A stretch of 64,000 nucleotides of DNA from JBDSLU01 sp963844435 (GCA_963844435.1 CAWJOG010000025.1:62001-126000); one strand, 5' to 3'. Shown: positions 1 to 8,605, counted from the first letter of the stretch. The notes: a model not told the origin generated them from the letters alone. Program-made: numbers and translations.

Positions 1-431
1 TCCATCACGCGCTGGTCTCCGCCGCCGGCAGCAGCGCGCGCGCGATCGGCGGGCGCGACGGCGGCTTCGCGGTGGACGTCACGTCGCCGCTTGCCGACCG
101 ACCCCTCGCCCGCCTCCGCCTGCGCCGCGGCGCGCTCGGCACCAGCGGCATCGGCCTGCAGTCGGTCGTCCAGGACGGGCGCCGCTTCGGCCACGTCATC
201 GATCCGCGGACCGGCTGGCCGGCGGCGGGCGTCGTGAGCGCCACCGTCGTCGCCGCCGACGCCGCCACCGCGGATGCGTTGTCGACCGCGATGCTGATCG
301 GCGGGCCGCCGCTCGCCGAACGCTACTGCGCGGCGTACCCGGACACGCTCGTGCTCCTCACCACCGACGACCTGCGCACCGTGCGCTTCGGCGCCTCGCG
401 CGCCGCGATCGTGGAGGCTCCGTGCACCTGA
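1..431 (+). CDS. apbE: FAD:protein FMN transferase ApbE, C-terminal part
   Basis: The reading frame is open from base 3 to a TGA at 429-431, so the gene enters from outside the window and only about 142 C-terminal residues are present, against 300-340 for the family. HVIDPRTGWPA is the conserved ApbE substrate-binding stretch, and DAATADALSTAM is the magnesium-binding motif with its Asp and Thr. ApbE proteins covalently attach FMN to threonines of exported flavoproteins, usually at or outside the cytoplasmic membrane. The stop codon overlaps the next gene by 10 bases, which suggests translational coupling with a Tat-exported oxidoreductase and a DoxX protein. Confidence 0.9.
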   Translation, partial: HHALVSAAGSSARAIGGRDGGFAVDVTSPLADRPLARLRLRRGALGTSGIGLQSVVQDGRRFGHVIDPRTGWPAAGVVSATVVAADAATADALSTAMLIGGPPLAERYCAAYPDTLVLLTTDDLRTVRFGASRAAIVEAPCT

Positions 432-1741
432 CACCCGAAGAGCAAGCCACCGGCCGGCGCAACTTCCTGCGCGCCGTCGCCGGCGTTCCTGTCCTCGCCG
501 GCCTCGGCGCGGCGTCGCTGGCGCGCGGTCCGATCGCCGGCGGCCCGGTGCGTATCGGCTACATCGGCGTCGGCGGCGAAGGCCGCGTGCTGCTGGGCGC
601 GACCGACAAGGCCTACGCCCACGTGGTCGCGATGGCCGACATCAACCCGGCGCAGCTGGCGCAGGCCGACGCCGTGCTCGAGAAGGCCGGCCTCGCCAAG
701 GCGACGCACTACGCCGAGTGGCGCGAGATGATCCAGAAGGAGTCGCTCGAGGGCGTCGTCATCGCGACGCCGCTCTGGCTGCACACCGAGATCACCGTCG
801 CCTGCCTCGAGGCCGGCCTGCACGTCCTGTGCGAGAAGATGATGGCCTGGGACGTCGAGGGCTGCGAGCGCATGCGGGCGACGGCGCGGCGCACCGGCAA
901 GGTGCTCGAGATCGGCTACCAGCGCAACTACAACACCGTCTACCAGGCGGCGCACGAAGGCATCGTCAAGGCCGGCGTGCTCGGCGACGTGTTCATGGCG
1001 CGGCTCGCCTGGCATCGCAACGGCAACTGGCGCCGCACCGGCGATCCGCCCGCGGCGAATTACGATCCGTCGAAGTGGGGCTACCCGACGTGGGAGCACC
1101 TCCTGAACTGGCGCCTCTACAAGAAGTACTCGCGCGGCCTGCTCGCCGAGCTCGCCAGCCATCAGGTGAACATCAGCAACTGGTTCTTCCAGGCCGAACC
1201 CGAGGCGGTCATCGGCACGGGCGGCATCTACCGGTTCAAGGACGGCCGCGAGGTCGACGACCACATCTACGCGACGTTCGAGTATCCCGGCGGCCGCAGC
1301 GCCGTGTTCTCGACCATCGAATCGAACGCCTTCGAGCGCAACTACGAGGTGTTCTACGGCACGCGCGGAACGCTGCTGCTGCAGGGCGAGGCGGAGGCTT
1401 ATCTCTTCGAGGAAGGCGCGGCGACGCCCGCCGCGGCACGCCCGACCGGCGTCGAGGTGCAGCCGAAGGCCGCGGGCCCCGCGCTCTCGGCGTCCGAGAG
1501 CCGCGCGGCCGATGCCGCCGGACGACCCGCCGCCGGCGGCGCCGCCGGCGTGAACCTCGATCGGCTCGCCGCCTATCGCGCCGAGGTCTCGGGCTTCTGC
1601 GCCGCCGTCCGCACCGGCGCGCCGCTGCTCTGCGGTCCCGACCGCGCCATCGGATCGGCGATCGCCTGCATCACGGCCGTCGAGGCCGTGGCCGGCAAGA
1701 CGCGGCTGCCGATCCGGGTCGGGGCGGCCGCCCAGTCATGA
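422..1741 (+). CDS. Tat-exported Gfo/Idh/MocA family oxidoreductase
   Basis: This 439-residue protein starts at GTG 422; a GGAGG at 413-417 supports that start. The N-terminus carries a twin-arginine signal (RRNFLRAVAG plus a hydrophobic stretch). It is followed by a Rossmann fold (RIGYIGVGGEGRVLLG) that would bind NAD(P), and CEKMMAWD occupies the place of the family EKP motif, keeping the lysine. The C-terminal alpha/beta domain includes the substrate-side segment GLLAELASHQVN. Gfo/Idh/MocA enzymes oxidise or epimerise sugars and related polyols. The export signal places this one in the periplasm, where the bound cofactor is probably carried through folded. Substrate is unknown. An Ala/Gly-rich insert lies near residues 335-380. 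Confidence 0.88.
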   Translation: MHLTPEEQATGRRNFLRAVAGVPVLAGLGAASLARGPIAGGPVRIGYIGVGGEGRVLLGATDKAYAHVVAMADINPAQLAQADAVLEKAGLAKATHYAEWREMIQKESLEGVVIATPLWLHTEITVACLEAGLHVLCEKMMAWDVEGCERMRATARRTGKVLEIGYQRNYNTVYQAAHEGIVKAGVLGDVFMARLAWHRNGNWRRTGDPPAANYDPSKWGYPTWEHLLNWRLYKKYSRGLLAELASHQVNISNWFFQAEPEAVIGTGGIYRFKDGREVDDHIYATFEYPGGRSAVFSTIESNAFERNYEVFYGTRGTLLLQGEAEAYLFEEGAATPAAARPTGVEVQPKAAGPALSASESRAADAAGRPAAGGAAGVNLDRLAAYRAEVSGFCAAVRTGAPLLCGPDRAIGSAIACITAVEAVAGKTRLPIRVGAAAQS

Positions 1742-2271
1742 TCGCGACGCGCTGGCATGGCGTCGCGCTCGTCGTCCTCCGGACGCTGCTCGGCTGGCAC
1801 TTCCTCTACGAGGGCTACTACAAGCTGGTGCTGCCGGCGTGGTCGTCCGCGGGGGCGCCGCTGCCGGTGTGGAGCGCCGGCGGCTACCTGCGTGCCGCGA
1901 CCGGCCCGCTCGCGCCGGCCTTCCACGCCCTCGCGGCCTCGAGCCTCGCCGGATGGATCGATCTCGCGGTACCGATTGCGCTGGTGCTGGTCGGGTTGTC
2001 GCTCGTGCTGGGCCTGTTCACCAGGCGCGGCTGCCAGGGCGCCGTGCTGCTGCTCGCGCTGTTCTATCTCGCCGCGATCCCGCTCGAGGGCGTGCCGCGG
2101 CCCGGCGCCGAAGGCACGTACCTTCTGGTGAACAAGACGCTCGTCGAGCTCGCCGCCGCCGTCGTCCTGCTGACGAGCCGCACCGAGACCATCGCCGGCC
2201 TCGACCTGCTGCGCCAGCGGCCCGGGCTCGCGCGGCACGATCTCGTCGGTCAGCCGAAGGTGAACGCCTGA
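1738..2271 (+). CDS. DoxX family membrane protein
   Basis: The ATG at 1738 overlaps the previous TGA in an ATGA junction, so this 177-residue protein is the third gene of the ApbE/oxidoreductase operon. It opens with the DoxX-type helix and LGWHFLYEGYYKL motif, followed by a periplasmic loop and three more hydrophobic helices (roughly residues 68-95, 100-115 and 125-145). DoxX-like proteins are small integral membrane proteins linked to quinone or thiol redox chemistry. Here it may connect the exported oxidoreductase to the membrane, but that is inference. Its 3' end overlaps the convergent CBM9-like gene by 22 bases. Confidence 0.8.
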   Translation: MIATRWHGVALVVLRTLLGWHFLYEGYYKLVLPAWSSAGAPLPVWSAGGYLRAATGPLAPAFHALAASSLAGWIDLAVPIALVLVGLSLVLGLFTRRGCQGAVLLLALFYLAAIPLEGVPRPGAEGTYLLVNKTLVELAAAVVLLTSRTETIAGLDLLRQRPGLARHDLVGQPKVNA

Positions 2272-2910
2272 AAGGCCGCCGGGACGTGGAAGCTCGGCGT
2301 CCCTGTCGGTGACCACGCGGCCAGGATGGCCCCGTCCTTCGGCCGCATCGGGCCGTTCGGCCGCTTGATCCGGAAGACGTTGAAGCGCCAGCGGTCGCCC
2401 GCGGCCGGCGGGATGCGGATCGCGTCCGGCACGGGCAGCGATCGCAGGCCGGCGAACGGCAGCGCCGCGGTCGCAATCCATCCGGGTGCCTGCCCGGGCC
2501 CTTCCCCGCGCAGCTGCACCGCCGATTCCAGCCCGTCGAGATCGAAGCTGGTCTCGGAGTGGAGGTTCGGATACGGACGGCGCACGCGCAGGTCGCAGAC
2601 CACGTTGGCCGGGCTGATCTCGAGCTCGAAGTAGTCGACGCCCTGGCCCGCCGGGTCGAGGAAGATCTCGACGACCTCTTCCTCCCAGATCGATGCGTCA
2701 CGCTGCGCCTTGGTGAACCACGGCGACGTGTCGTCCGCGTCGAAACGCACGTAGAGCACGTCGGGCGCCCAAAGTGCGCGGAAGCGCGTGGCGAACGGCG
2801 CGGCGCCCCACGCGATGGCAGGTGCCGCGTCCCAGCGCGCGTCGTCGGCGTCGAGCAGCGCGTGGTGATCGTCGCGCGCCGGCTGCGACGACGTAGCCGG
2901 CTGGCTCCAT
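2250..2910 (-). CDS. CBM9-like carbohydrate-binding domain protein, frameshifted
   Basis: Most of the gene reads in one frame and gives a CBM9-like (DOMON-related) beta-sandwich: LYVRFDADDTSPW, VVEIFLDPAGQGVDYFELEIS, WRFNVFRIKRPNG and FHVPAAFQAFTFG are typical. Upstream, the natural start appears to be the ATG at 2910, overlapping the stop of the lipoprotein gene in a TGATG junction. It reads MEPAGYVVAAGAR and must shift frame near 2870 to join DDHHALLDADDARWD. The reconstructed length is about 220 residues. The family binds sugars or haem and is often found in secreted or cytosolic stand-alone forms. No signal peptide is visible here. The frameshift sits in a CG-repeat tract. Confidence 0.72.
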
Positions 2911-3347
2911 CAGTCCTTCTCGACGACGAGCGTCACGCGGTAGTCGCCGGGGGCAATCGGCGACGACGACAACGGGTACGGCTGAAGGCCGGCGATGGAG
3001 AGCTCGTAGCCGGCGACGACCGCGGTCAGGTTCTCGCCGGTGGTGCCGCCGCGCGTCCGCAGGCTGATGTCGGCGGCGGCGCGACCGTCGACCGAGACAC
3101 GGAAGACGACCAGCGCGTCGCCCGACTGGATGCACAACGCGTCGGCCGGACAGCGGGAATCGGAGGCGACCCGCTCGAAGCCGACGCGCAGGGGCGTCGA
3201 GGCGACGGCGGTCACCTGCCCCGGCTGCAACGTGAGTTCGGCTCGGAACGGCCCATCGGGACTGGTTGGCGACGAGCAGGCGGCGCTGCCCGCGAGGAGC
3301 GCACCGGCGACGACGGTCAGGACCCTCGTGCTGAACATGGCGAACAC
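2910..3347 (-). CDS. small lipoprotein, first of three related copies
   Basis: This 145-residue protein has a lipoprotein signal (hydrophobic VLTVVAGALLAGSAAC with a lipobox ending at Cys24) followed by a Ser/Thr/Pro-rich linker. The mature part is predicted all-beta. It contains VGFERVASDSRCPADALC, the signature of an uncharacterised family whose members usually carry a DSRCP..C loop, and two cysteines five residues apart that could form a disulphide. No enzyme motif is seen. Two similar genes follow at 3433-3852 and 3905-4321 on the same strand. It is translationally coupled to the CBM9-like gene. Confidence 0.65.
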   Translation of the reverse strand: MFAMFSTRVLTVVAGALLAGSAACSSPTSPDGPFRAELTLQPGQVTAVASTPLRVGFERVASDSRCPADALCIQSGDALVVFRVSVDGRAAADISLRTRGGTTGENLTAVVAGYELSIAGLQPYPLSSSPIAPGDYRVTLVVEKD

Positions 3348-3432
3348 GGACCTCGCGTGGACGAGGCAGGCGGCGCGTCGATTCTACCGCGTGTGAGGAG
3401 AGCGCCACGCGCGCGGCGCCCTCCCGATCGAC

Positions 3433-3852
3433 CTACTCTGGCGTCACGCTCAGGAGGACCTTGTAGGCGGATGCCTCCTGCGGCGCCCGCTCGTCCCAGG
3501 CCGGATCAAAGCCTGTGACACGGACGACATAGCCACCGTACGAAAACGCATCGCCGCCCATCGGGTTGGGAATGTGGGCCATGCGATTCTCCGGTGCCAC
3601 GCCCGGCACCTCGACGCGCAAGGTCGCCGATGGACTGAAATTGCACGGGGCGTTCGCCACGCACTGGATCGCGGCGGCGCCGAGCACGTAGGTGCCGAGC
3701 AGCGAGACCCGCAGGGCCGTTCCGGGCGCCGTCACCGTCTGGCCGTGGGCTAGCACGACACTCGATTCATGCTCGGGCGCGGTCGGCGACTCTCCACAGG
3801 CCGTCGCCAGCACCGCACTGATCAACAGGACACGCATCGGTGTCGTGAACAC
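3433..3852 (-). CDS. small lipoprotein, second of three related copies
   Basis: The chosen start is GTG 3852, preceded by a strong AGGAGG five bases upstream, giving 139 residues. An internal ATG at 3837 would remove five residues. The N-terminus (FTTPMRVLLISAVLATAC) is a lipoprotein signal and aligns with the starts of its two neighbours. The mature domain has VTAPGTALRVSL, then a cysteine pair in QCVANAPC, in the same place as the cysteine loop of the flanking copies. The function is unknown; a periplasmic or surface-anchored beta-sandwich is likely from the alternating hydrophobic pattern. Confidence 0.6.
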   Translation of the reverse strand: MFTTPMRVLLISAVLATACGESPTAPEHESSVVLAHGQTVTAPGTALRVSLLGTYVLGAAAIQCVANAPCNFSPSATLRVEVPGVAPENRMAHIPNPMGGDAFSYGGYVVRVTGFDPAWDERAPQEASAYKVLLSVTPE

Positions 3853-3904
3853 TCCATCCTCCTCACGTTCTTGCGGCAGGCCTGGCGGCACCGGCTGGCA
3901 TCGC

Positions 3905-4321
3905 TCAGAGTTCCAGGCCTCGGCGCACGACCACCGTCGCCACCCATTCGCCGGGCTGCTGCACCTGCAGGCTGTCGACGAGGAAGAGGTATCCGCCCGC
4001 GGAACCCTGGAACCGGAATTCCGTTCCCAGTCGCTCCAGCGGCAGCGGCTCGAAGGCCCCGCCCTCGACCTGCACGCGGAACTGCGTCCACGGACGGCCC
4101 GAGGGCAGGCAGGCCGCGGTGTCGCGGCATGGCTCGCGGACGGCGTCGAAGGCGAGGCGCACCGGCGCACCCACGACGGTGGTGGTCGTGCCCTGGACGA
4201 GTGTGACGGTCACCGGATGCGCGCCCGGCGCCGGTGTGGGAGTGGTGGGAGAAGACGAACAGGCCGACAGGACGGCCGACATCGAACAGGCCAACAGGAT
4301 TCTCACCCGTGTCGTGAGCAT
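3905..4321 (-). CDS. small lipoprotein, third of three related copies
   Basis: A 138-residue protein beginning MLTTRVRILLACSMSAVLSAC, a lipoprotein signal with the lipobox Cys at position 21, then a Ser/Thr/Pro linker. The body carries a cysteine pair (PCRDTAAC) and a GEWVATVVVRRG C-terminal strand that matches the first copy's GDYRVTLVVEKD. It is upstream of the other two on the minus strand, so it is probably the first gene of this small cluster. No known domain is recognised with certainty. Confidence 0.6.
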   Translation of the reverse strand: MLTTRVRILLACSMSAVLSACSSSPTTPTPAPGAHPVTVTLVQGTTTTVVGAPVRLAFDAVREPCRDTAACLPSGRPWTQFRVQVEGGAFEPLPLERLGTEFRFQGSAGGYLFLVDSLQVQQPGEWVATVVVRRGLEL

Positions 4322-4359
4322 CGAGCCCTCGTTCCATTCAGGCAGGCGGCAGTCCCATT

Positions 4360-4659
4360 CTACGGCGCCTGCCTGGTCGGATGGCGCCCGGCATCGGATC
4401 CATCGCCCTGGTCGCTGCCCTCACGATGCACCGCGGCTTCGCGGGTGACGGTCGCGACGTGCCGGGCGGCGGGACGGAACAGACCGTCGACGCCGATGAG
4501 CATCGACCCGGCGGCGCGGCGCATCTCGTGGCGCGGCCGCGGCGTCAGGCGATACAGGATCCAGCCGCGCAGCTCGCACGCGACGAGGACCCGATCGATG
4601 GCCCAGCCGGCTGCCGCCAGCCCGACGATCCACAGGACGACGGTCGGCCAGCGGCCCAT
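4360..4659 (-). CDS. small single-pass membrane protein of unknown function
   Basis: The ATG at 4659 gives 99 residues. The first 25 residues (MGRWPTVVLWIVGLAAAGWAID) form one clear transmembrane helix. The rest is a basic, polar tail rich in Arg and His with no recognised domain. The codon pattern and position between a lipoprotein cluster and a divergent TetR gene suggest a real but uncharacterised gene. The C-terminal 25 residues are of low complexity, and the true end could be affected by an unseen frameshift. Confidence 0.4.
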   Translation of the reverse strand: MGRWPTVVLWIVGLAAAGWAIDRVLVACELRGWILYRLTPRPRHEMRRAAGSMLIGVDGLFRPAARHVATVTREAAVHREGSDQGDGSDAGRHPTRQAP

Positions 4660-4729
4660 GCGGTCAGGGTAGCACCCGCGGCGGTCCGGCCGGCGGCGGC
4701 CTTGACGGCGGCACCGGGCCGCCGTAGGC

Positions 4730-4742
4730 TTAACGCTGTTAA
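4730..4742 (+). promoter_or_regulatory. putative TetR operator in front of the regulator gene
   Basis: TTAAC-GCT-GTTAA is a perfect 5-3-5 inverted repeat ending two bases before the TetR ATG at 4745. A near copy (TTAAC-GGT-GTTAT) ends exactly at the start of the exporter operon at 5544. The pairing of the same palindrome with the regulator and its target operon is what is expected of a TetR binding site. Confidence 0.65.
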
Positions 4743-4744
4743 CC

Positions 4745-5488
4745 ATGGGATCCAGCGAACGGCGGGCCCGGGCGAAGGTGGCGCTGCGGCAGCAGATCCT
4801 CGATGCCGCGCGCGACCTGTTCGTGCGTGACGGCTACGACGCCGTGTCGATGCGGCGCATCGCCGCCCGGATCGAATACTCCCCCACCGCCATCTACCTG
4901 CACTTCCCGGACAAGCAGTCGATCCTCACCGCGCTCTGCGACGAGACCTTCGAAAAGCTCTCGATGCGCCTGGCGACGCATTTCGCGCGGAACACGGATC
5001 CGCTGTCCCGGCTGCGCGACGGCCTGCGGCTCTACGTCGATTTCGGCCTGGCCCACCCGCACCACTACACGGTGTCGTTCCTGCTCAAGTCACGCGACGA
5101 GCGCACCGACCCGACGGCCGGCCACCGGGCCTTCGCGTTCCTCCAGGCAGCGGTCGCCGGGGCGATGGCCAGCGGCGCCATCCGGACCGGCGACGTGGAG
5201 ACGACCTCGCAGGCGCTGTGGGCTGCGTGTCACGGCCTCGTCGCCCTGCTGATCATGGTGCCCGAGCACCGGTTCACCTTCGTCCCGGCCGATCGGCTGA
5301 TCAGCCACACCATCGACACGCTCATCGCCGGCCTGCAGGCGTCCGCCGCCTGGCCGGTGCCGTCGACCGCACCGGCGCGCACCGGCGCGGGCCGCGGCAG
5401 CAAGCCGAAATCCGCGGGCGCCGCCGCGGCTGCGGCCAACGGTCGCGCTTCGAAGCGCACTCCGTCCACCGCGCGCAAGCGCCGCTGA
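4745..5488 (+). CDS. TetR/AcrR family transcriptional regulator
   Basis: A 247-residue repressor. Residues 14-60 form the TetR helix-turn-helix (ILDAARDLFVRDGYDAVSMRRIAARI, then SPTAIYLHFPDKQSIL). The following alpha-helical region to about residue 200 is the ligand/dimer domain. The last 45 residues are a low-complexity Ala/Lys/Arg/Ser tail. It lies directly upstream of a permease, ATPase and membrane-fusion gene in the same direction. It probably represses both itself and that exporter through the shared palindrome at 4730 and 5533. The inducing ligand is unknown. Confidence 0.9.
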   Translation: MGSSERRARAKVALRQQILDAARDLFVRDGYDAVSMRRIAARIEYSPTAIYLHFPDKQSILTALCDETFEKLSMRLATHFARNTDPLSRLRDGLRLYVDFGLAHPHHYTVSFLLKSRDERTDPTAGHRAFAFLQAAVAGAMASGAIRTGDVETTSQALWAACHGLVALLIMVPEHRFTFVPADRLISHTIDTLIAGLQASAAWPVPSTAPARTGAGRGSKPKSAGAAAAAANGRASKRTPSTARKRR

Positions 5489-5532
5489 GGAACCGCCAGC
5501 GTTCTCGTGCGTCGAACAGGCATGTCGGTCGG

Positions 5533-5545
5533 TTAACGGTGTTAT
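5533..5545 (+). promoter_or_regulatory. second putative TetR operator, at the exporter operon start
   Basis: TTAAC-GGT-GTTAT matches the 4730-4742 palindrome with one broken pair and a one-base spacer change. It overlaps the first codon of the permease ATG at 5544. If translation begins there, the transcript would be leaderless; the in-frame ATG at 5550 is an alternative start. Confidence 0.6.
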
Positions 5546-6692
5546 GTCCATGATCACTGTGAAGCGGCTCGTTCCCCTGGCCTGGCGCAACCTGCTCCAC
5601 GACCGCGTCCGTTTCGCGGTCACGCTCACCGGGATCGTCTTCTCGGTGCTGCTGTCCGCGATCCAGCTCGGGCTGTTCGTCGGATTCACCCGGGCCACCT
5701 CCGAGGTCATCAGCCACTCCGGCGCGGACATCTGGGTCCGCTCGCGCGGCGTCACCCATCTCGAGACCGCGGCCCCGTTCCTCGAGCGCCGCCGCCACCA
5801 GGTGCTGGCGGTGCCCGGCGTGGTCTCGGCCGATCCGCACATCGTCCGCTTCGGCAACTGGACGCGGCCGGACGGCGCCCTCGAAGGGATCCTCGTCGTC
5901 GGCATCGACCTCGAGAGCGGCCTCGGGCGGCCCTGGAACCTGGTGCGTGGACGCGTCGCCGATCTCGACCAGGACGACGCCGTCATCGTCGACGAGCTCT
6001 ACGCGGCCAAGCTCGGCATCGCGGCGATCGGCGACGTCGCCGAGATCAACGGCGTGCGCGCCCGCATCGTCGGCTTCACGCGCGGCATCCGCTCCTTCAC
6101 CACCGCGCCGCCGGTCTTCACCCGGCACGCCCAGGCGCAGCGCTATCTCGGCCTGGCCACCGAGCAGACGCTGTACCTGCTGGTGCGGGCTGCGCCCGGG
6201 CTCGACGCCGCGGCCCTCGCCTGGCGCATCGAAGCCACCGTGCCCGGCATCACCGCGCAGACCACGGACGACTGGCGCGGCGCGCAGCAGCACTACTGGA
6301 TGTTCGGCACCGGCGCCGGCATCACGGTGCTGATCGCCGCGGGGCTCGGTCTGCTCGTCGGCGTGGTCGTCGTCGCGCAGACGATCTACGCCGCCACCGT
6401 CGATCACATCCGCGAGTTCGGCACGCTCAAGGCGATGGGTGCGACCAACGGCTACATCTACCGCGTGATCATCGAGCAGGCCGTCATCAGCGCGGTCGGC
6501 GGCTATGCCATCGGGATGGCGATGGCCCAGACCGCGTCCGCGCTCAGCCAGCGTGGCACCACCGCGATCCTGCTGCCGTGGCCGCTCACCGCGGCGCTGT
6601 TCGCCATCACCGTCGGGATGTGCGTGCTGGCCTCGATCGTCTCGATCAACAAGGTCACGCGCCTCGACCCCGCCATCGTCTTCAAGGGATGA
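5544..6692 (+). CDS. ABC transporter permease, DevC/MacB-like
   Basis: This 382-residue protein has the FtsX/MacB-type layout: an N-terminal helix (about residues 20-45), a large periplasmic domain (about 45-255), then three C-terminal helices. The last region contains VDHIREFGTLKAMGATNGYI, typical of the permease coupling segment. The combination with an ATPase and a HlyD-type adaptor matches DevBCA exporters, which move lipids, glycolipids or toxic compounds across the envelope. The stop codon overlaps the ATPase start. It is likely controlled by the TetR protein upstream. Confidence 0.88.
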   Translation: MSMITVKRLVPLAWRNLLHDRVRFAVTLTGIVFSVLLSAIQLGLFVGFTRATSEVISHSGADIWVRSRGVTHLETAAPFLERRRHQVLAVPGVVSADPHIVRFGNWTRPDGALEGILVVGIDLESGLGRPWNLVRGRVADLDQDDAVIVDELYAAKLGIAAIGDVAEINGVRARIVGFTRGIRSFTTAPPVFTRHAQAQRYLGLATEQTLYLLVRAAPGLDAAALAWRIEATVPGITAQTTDDWRGAQQHYWMFGTGAGITVLIAAGLGLLVGVVVVAQTIYAATVDHIREFGTLKAMGATNGYIYRVIIEQAVISAVGGYAIGMAMAQTASALSQRGTTAILLPWPLTAALFAITVGMCVLASIVSINKVTRLDPAIVFKG

Positions 6693-7426
6693 TCACCATG
6701 ACGCCTGCCATCGCCGTCACCCGCGTCGGCAAGACCTACGGCACCGGCCCGACCGCGGTCCGCGCCCTCGTCGACGTCTCGCTCGACGTCCTCGGCGGCG
6801 AAGTCCTGCTGATGATGGGACCGTCGGGGAGCGGCAAGACGACGCTGCTCTCGATCATGGGCGGCATCCTCGACGCCAGCAGCGGCAGCGTGCGCGTGCG
6901 CGGCGAGGAGCTGGTCGGCCTGCCCGAGCGCGAGCGGCCGCGTATCAGGCGGACCCACATCGGCTTCGTCTTCCAGGGGTTCAACCTGTTCCCCGCCTTG
7001 ACCGCGCTCGAGAACGTGGCGCTGCCGCTCGACGTCCGCGGCGAACGCGGGCCGGACGCCCGCGATCGCGCCCGCGTCGCGCTCGAGCGCGTCGGGCTCG
7101 GCGACAAGATCGACGCGCATCCTGCCGACCTGAGCGGCGGTCAGAAGCAGCGGGTCGCGATCGCGCGGGCGCTGGTCGGCAATCCCTCGATCGTGCTCGC
7201 CGACGAGCCGACCGCGGCCCTCGACTCGGTGTCGGGCCGCAGCGTGCTCGAGCTGCTGCGCGATCTCGCCCGCGACGCCGGCCGCGCCATCGTGCTGGTC
7301 ACCCACGACGCGCGCGCCGTCGCCTATGCCGATCGGATCGTGTCGATCGAGGACGGCCGCCTGCGCGAAGGCGCGCACGACGCCGCCGCGCTTCATCCGG
7401 TCCCCCTCGCCTTGTCCGCCCACTAG
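6689..7426 (+). CDS. ABC transporter ATP-binding protein, DevA/LolD-like
   Basis: The ATG at 6689 overlaps the permease TGA (ATGA). The 245-residue protein has Walker A GPSGSGKTT, Q-loop VFQGFNLFP, signature LSGGQKQR, Walker B IVLADEPTAALD and the switch histidine in VTHDARAV. Sequence style fits the MacB/LolD/DevA clade that powers three-gene exporters with a membrane-fusion protein. It acts on the cytoplasmic face of the DevC-like permease. All catalytic motifs are intact. Confidence 0.93.
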   Translation: MITMTPAIAVTRVGKTYGTGPTAVRALVDVSLDVLGGEVLLMMGPSGSGKTTLLSIMGGILDASSGSVRVRGEELVGLPERERPRIRRTHIGFVFQGFNLFPALTALENVALPLDVRGERGPDARDRARVALERVGLGDKIDAHPADLSGGQKQRVAIARALVGNPSIVLADEPTAALDSVSGRSVLELLRDLARDAGRAIVLVTHDARAVAYADRIVSIEDGRLREGAHDAAALHPVPLALSAH

Positions 7427-7435
7427 GAGATCGCC

Positions 7436-8488
7436 ATGCAGAGACGCACCCTCGGCTTGATCGTCCTGTCCGTCGCCGCCGTCACGACGACGCTGCTGAT
7501 CGTGGCACGGCCGGACGCCGGCGTCCGCGCCGCCGATCGCACGGCATCGGAGGCGATGACCCGCGCCCATGACGCGGCCCTCATCGTCGGCCCCGGACGG
7601 GTCGAACCAATCTCGGAGGAGATCGCGGTCAGCGGCGAGGTGCCCGGCCGGCTGCGCGCGGTCCGCGTCGACGAAGGCGATCGCGTCACCAAGGGGCAGG
7701 TGCTGGCCGAGGTGGAGCCGGCCGAGTATCGCGCCCGCCTGGCCGCCGCGCGCGCCGCGCTGTCTATCGCACGGGCCGAGGAGCAGCGCCTGATCAACGG
7801 ATCGCGGACCGAGGAGCGCGAGGAGGCGCGGGCGGCGGCCGCGCAGGCGGAGGAGGTCGCGCAGCAGGCCGCGGCCGAACGCCGGCGCCGCGAGACGCTC
7901 TTCGCCGAGGGCGTGATCGCGCGTGAGGAACTGGAGCGCGCGGTGCGCGACGAACGGGTCGCCGCGGCGCGCCACGTCGAGCAGCGCGAGCACGCCCGCG
8001 TGGTCGACGCGGCGGCGCGCGTCGACGAGCGCGTCCGCGCCCGCGCCGCGATCGGCCTCGCCGAGGCGCAGGTGGACGAGGCGGCGGTCCTGCTCGAGAA
8101 GACGCTGGTGCGCTCGCCCGTCGACGGGCTCGTGCTGCGCCGTCACCTGCGGCCGGGCGAGAGCCTGGCGGTGCTGCCGGTGCCGTCGCCGATCGTCACC
8201 CTCGCCGACGTGAGCGCGCTGCGGGTGCGCGTCGACGTCGACGAGTCGGACATCGGCGGCCTGCGCGCCGGGCAGCCGGCGTGGGTCACCGCCGACGCCT
8301 ACGGATCGCGGCGCTTCGCCGGCCGCGTCGTCCGGGTCGGCGAGATGCTGGGCCGGGCGCGCATCCGCACCGACGATCCCGCCGAGCGCATCGATCACAA
8401 GGTGCTCGAGACGCTGATCGAGCTCGAGGCGTCCGCGCGTCTGCCGATCGGCCTCCGCGTCGACGCCTTCATCACCCGCGTGAACTGA
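7436..8488 (+). CDS. HlyD-family periplasmic adaptor, DevB-like
   Basis: Nine bases after the ATPase, this 350-residue protein starts at ATG 7436 with an N-terminal membrane anchor (about residues 8-24). A lipoyl/barrel-sandwich half motif (GEVPGRLRAVRVDEGDRVTKGQVLAEVEP) precedes a long Ala/Arg/Glu-rich coiled coil (about 95-205). The second half of the sandwich follows (VRSPVDGLVLRRHLRPGE), then a beta-barrel. It would bridge the ABC permease to an outer-membrane channel such as TolC, which is not encoded here. Confidence 0.9.
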   Translation: MQRRTLGLIVLSVAAVTTTLLIVARPDAGVRAADRTASEAMTRAHDAALIVGPGRVEPISEEIAVSGEVPGRLRAVRVDEGDRVTKGQVLAEVEPAEYRARLAAARAALSIARAEEQRLINGSRTEEREEARAAAAQAEEVAQQAAAERRRRETLFAEGVIAREELERAVRDERVAAARHVEQREHARVVDAAARVDERVRARAAIGLAEAQVDEAAVLLEKTLVRSPVDGLVLRRHLRPGESLAVLPVPSPIVTLADVSALRVRVDVDESDIGGLRAGQPAWVTADAYGSRRFAGRVVRVGEMLGRARIRTDDPAERIDHKVLETLIELEASARLPIGLRVDAFITRVN

Positions 8489-8605
8489 CCGCCTGGGCCC
8501 TTCCGCCTCTTCCCGGCTTCCTCCGGCCCCCTTCGCGCGCGCCCGGGGCTCCCGACCTCGCCCGGCTCCGGACTGGCCTCTCCCCGGCCGATGCCCGGGC
8601 GGGGC

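Noticed and set aside
8489..8605. Terminator or small RNA between the HlyD gene and the BlaI promoter
   Set aside because: The 117-bp C-rich gap shows no convincing hairpin with a T-tract or conserved structure.
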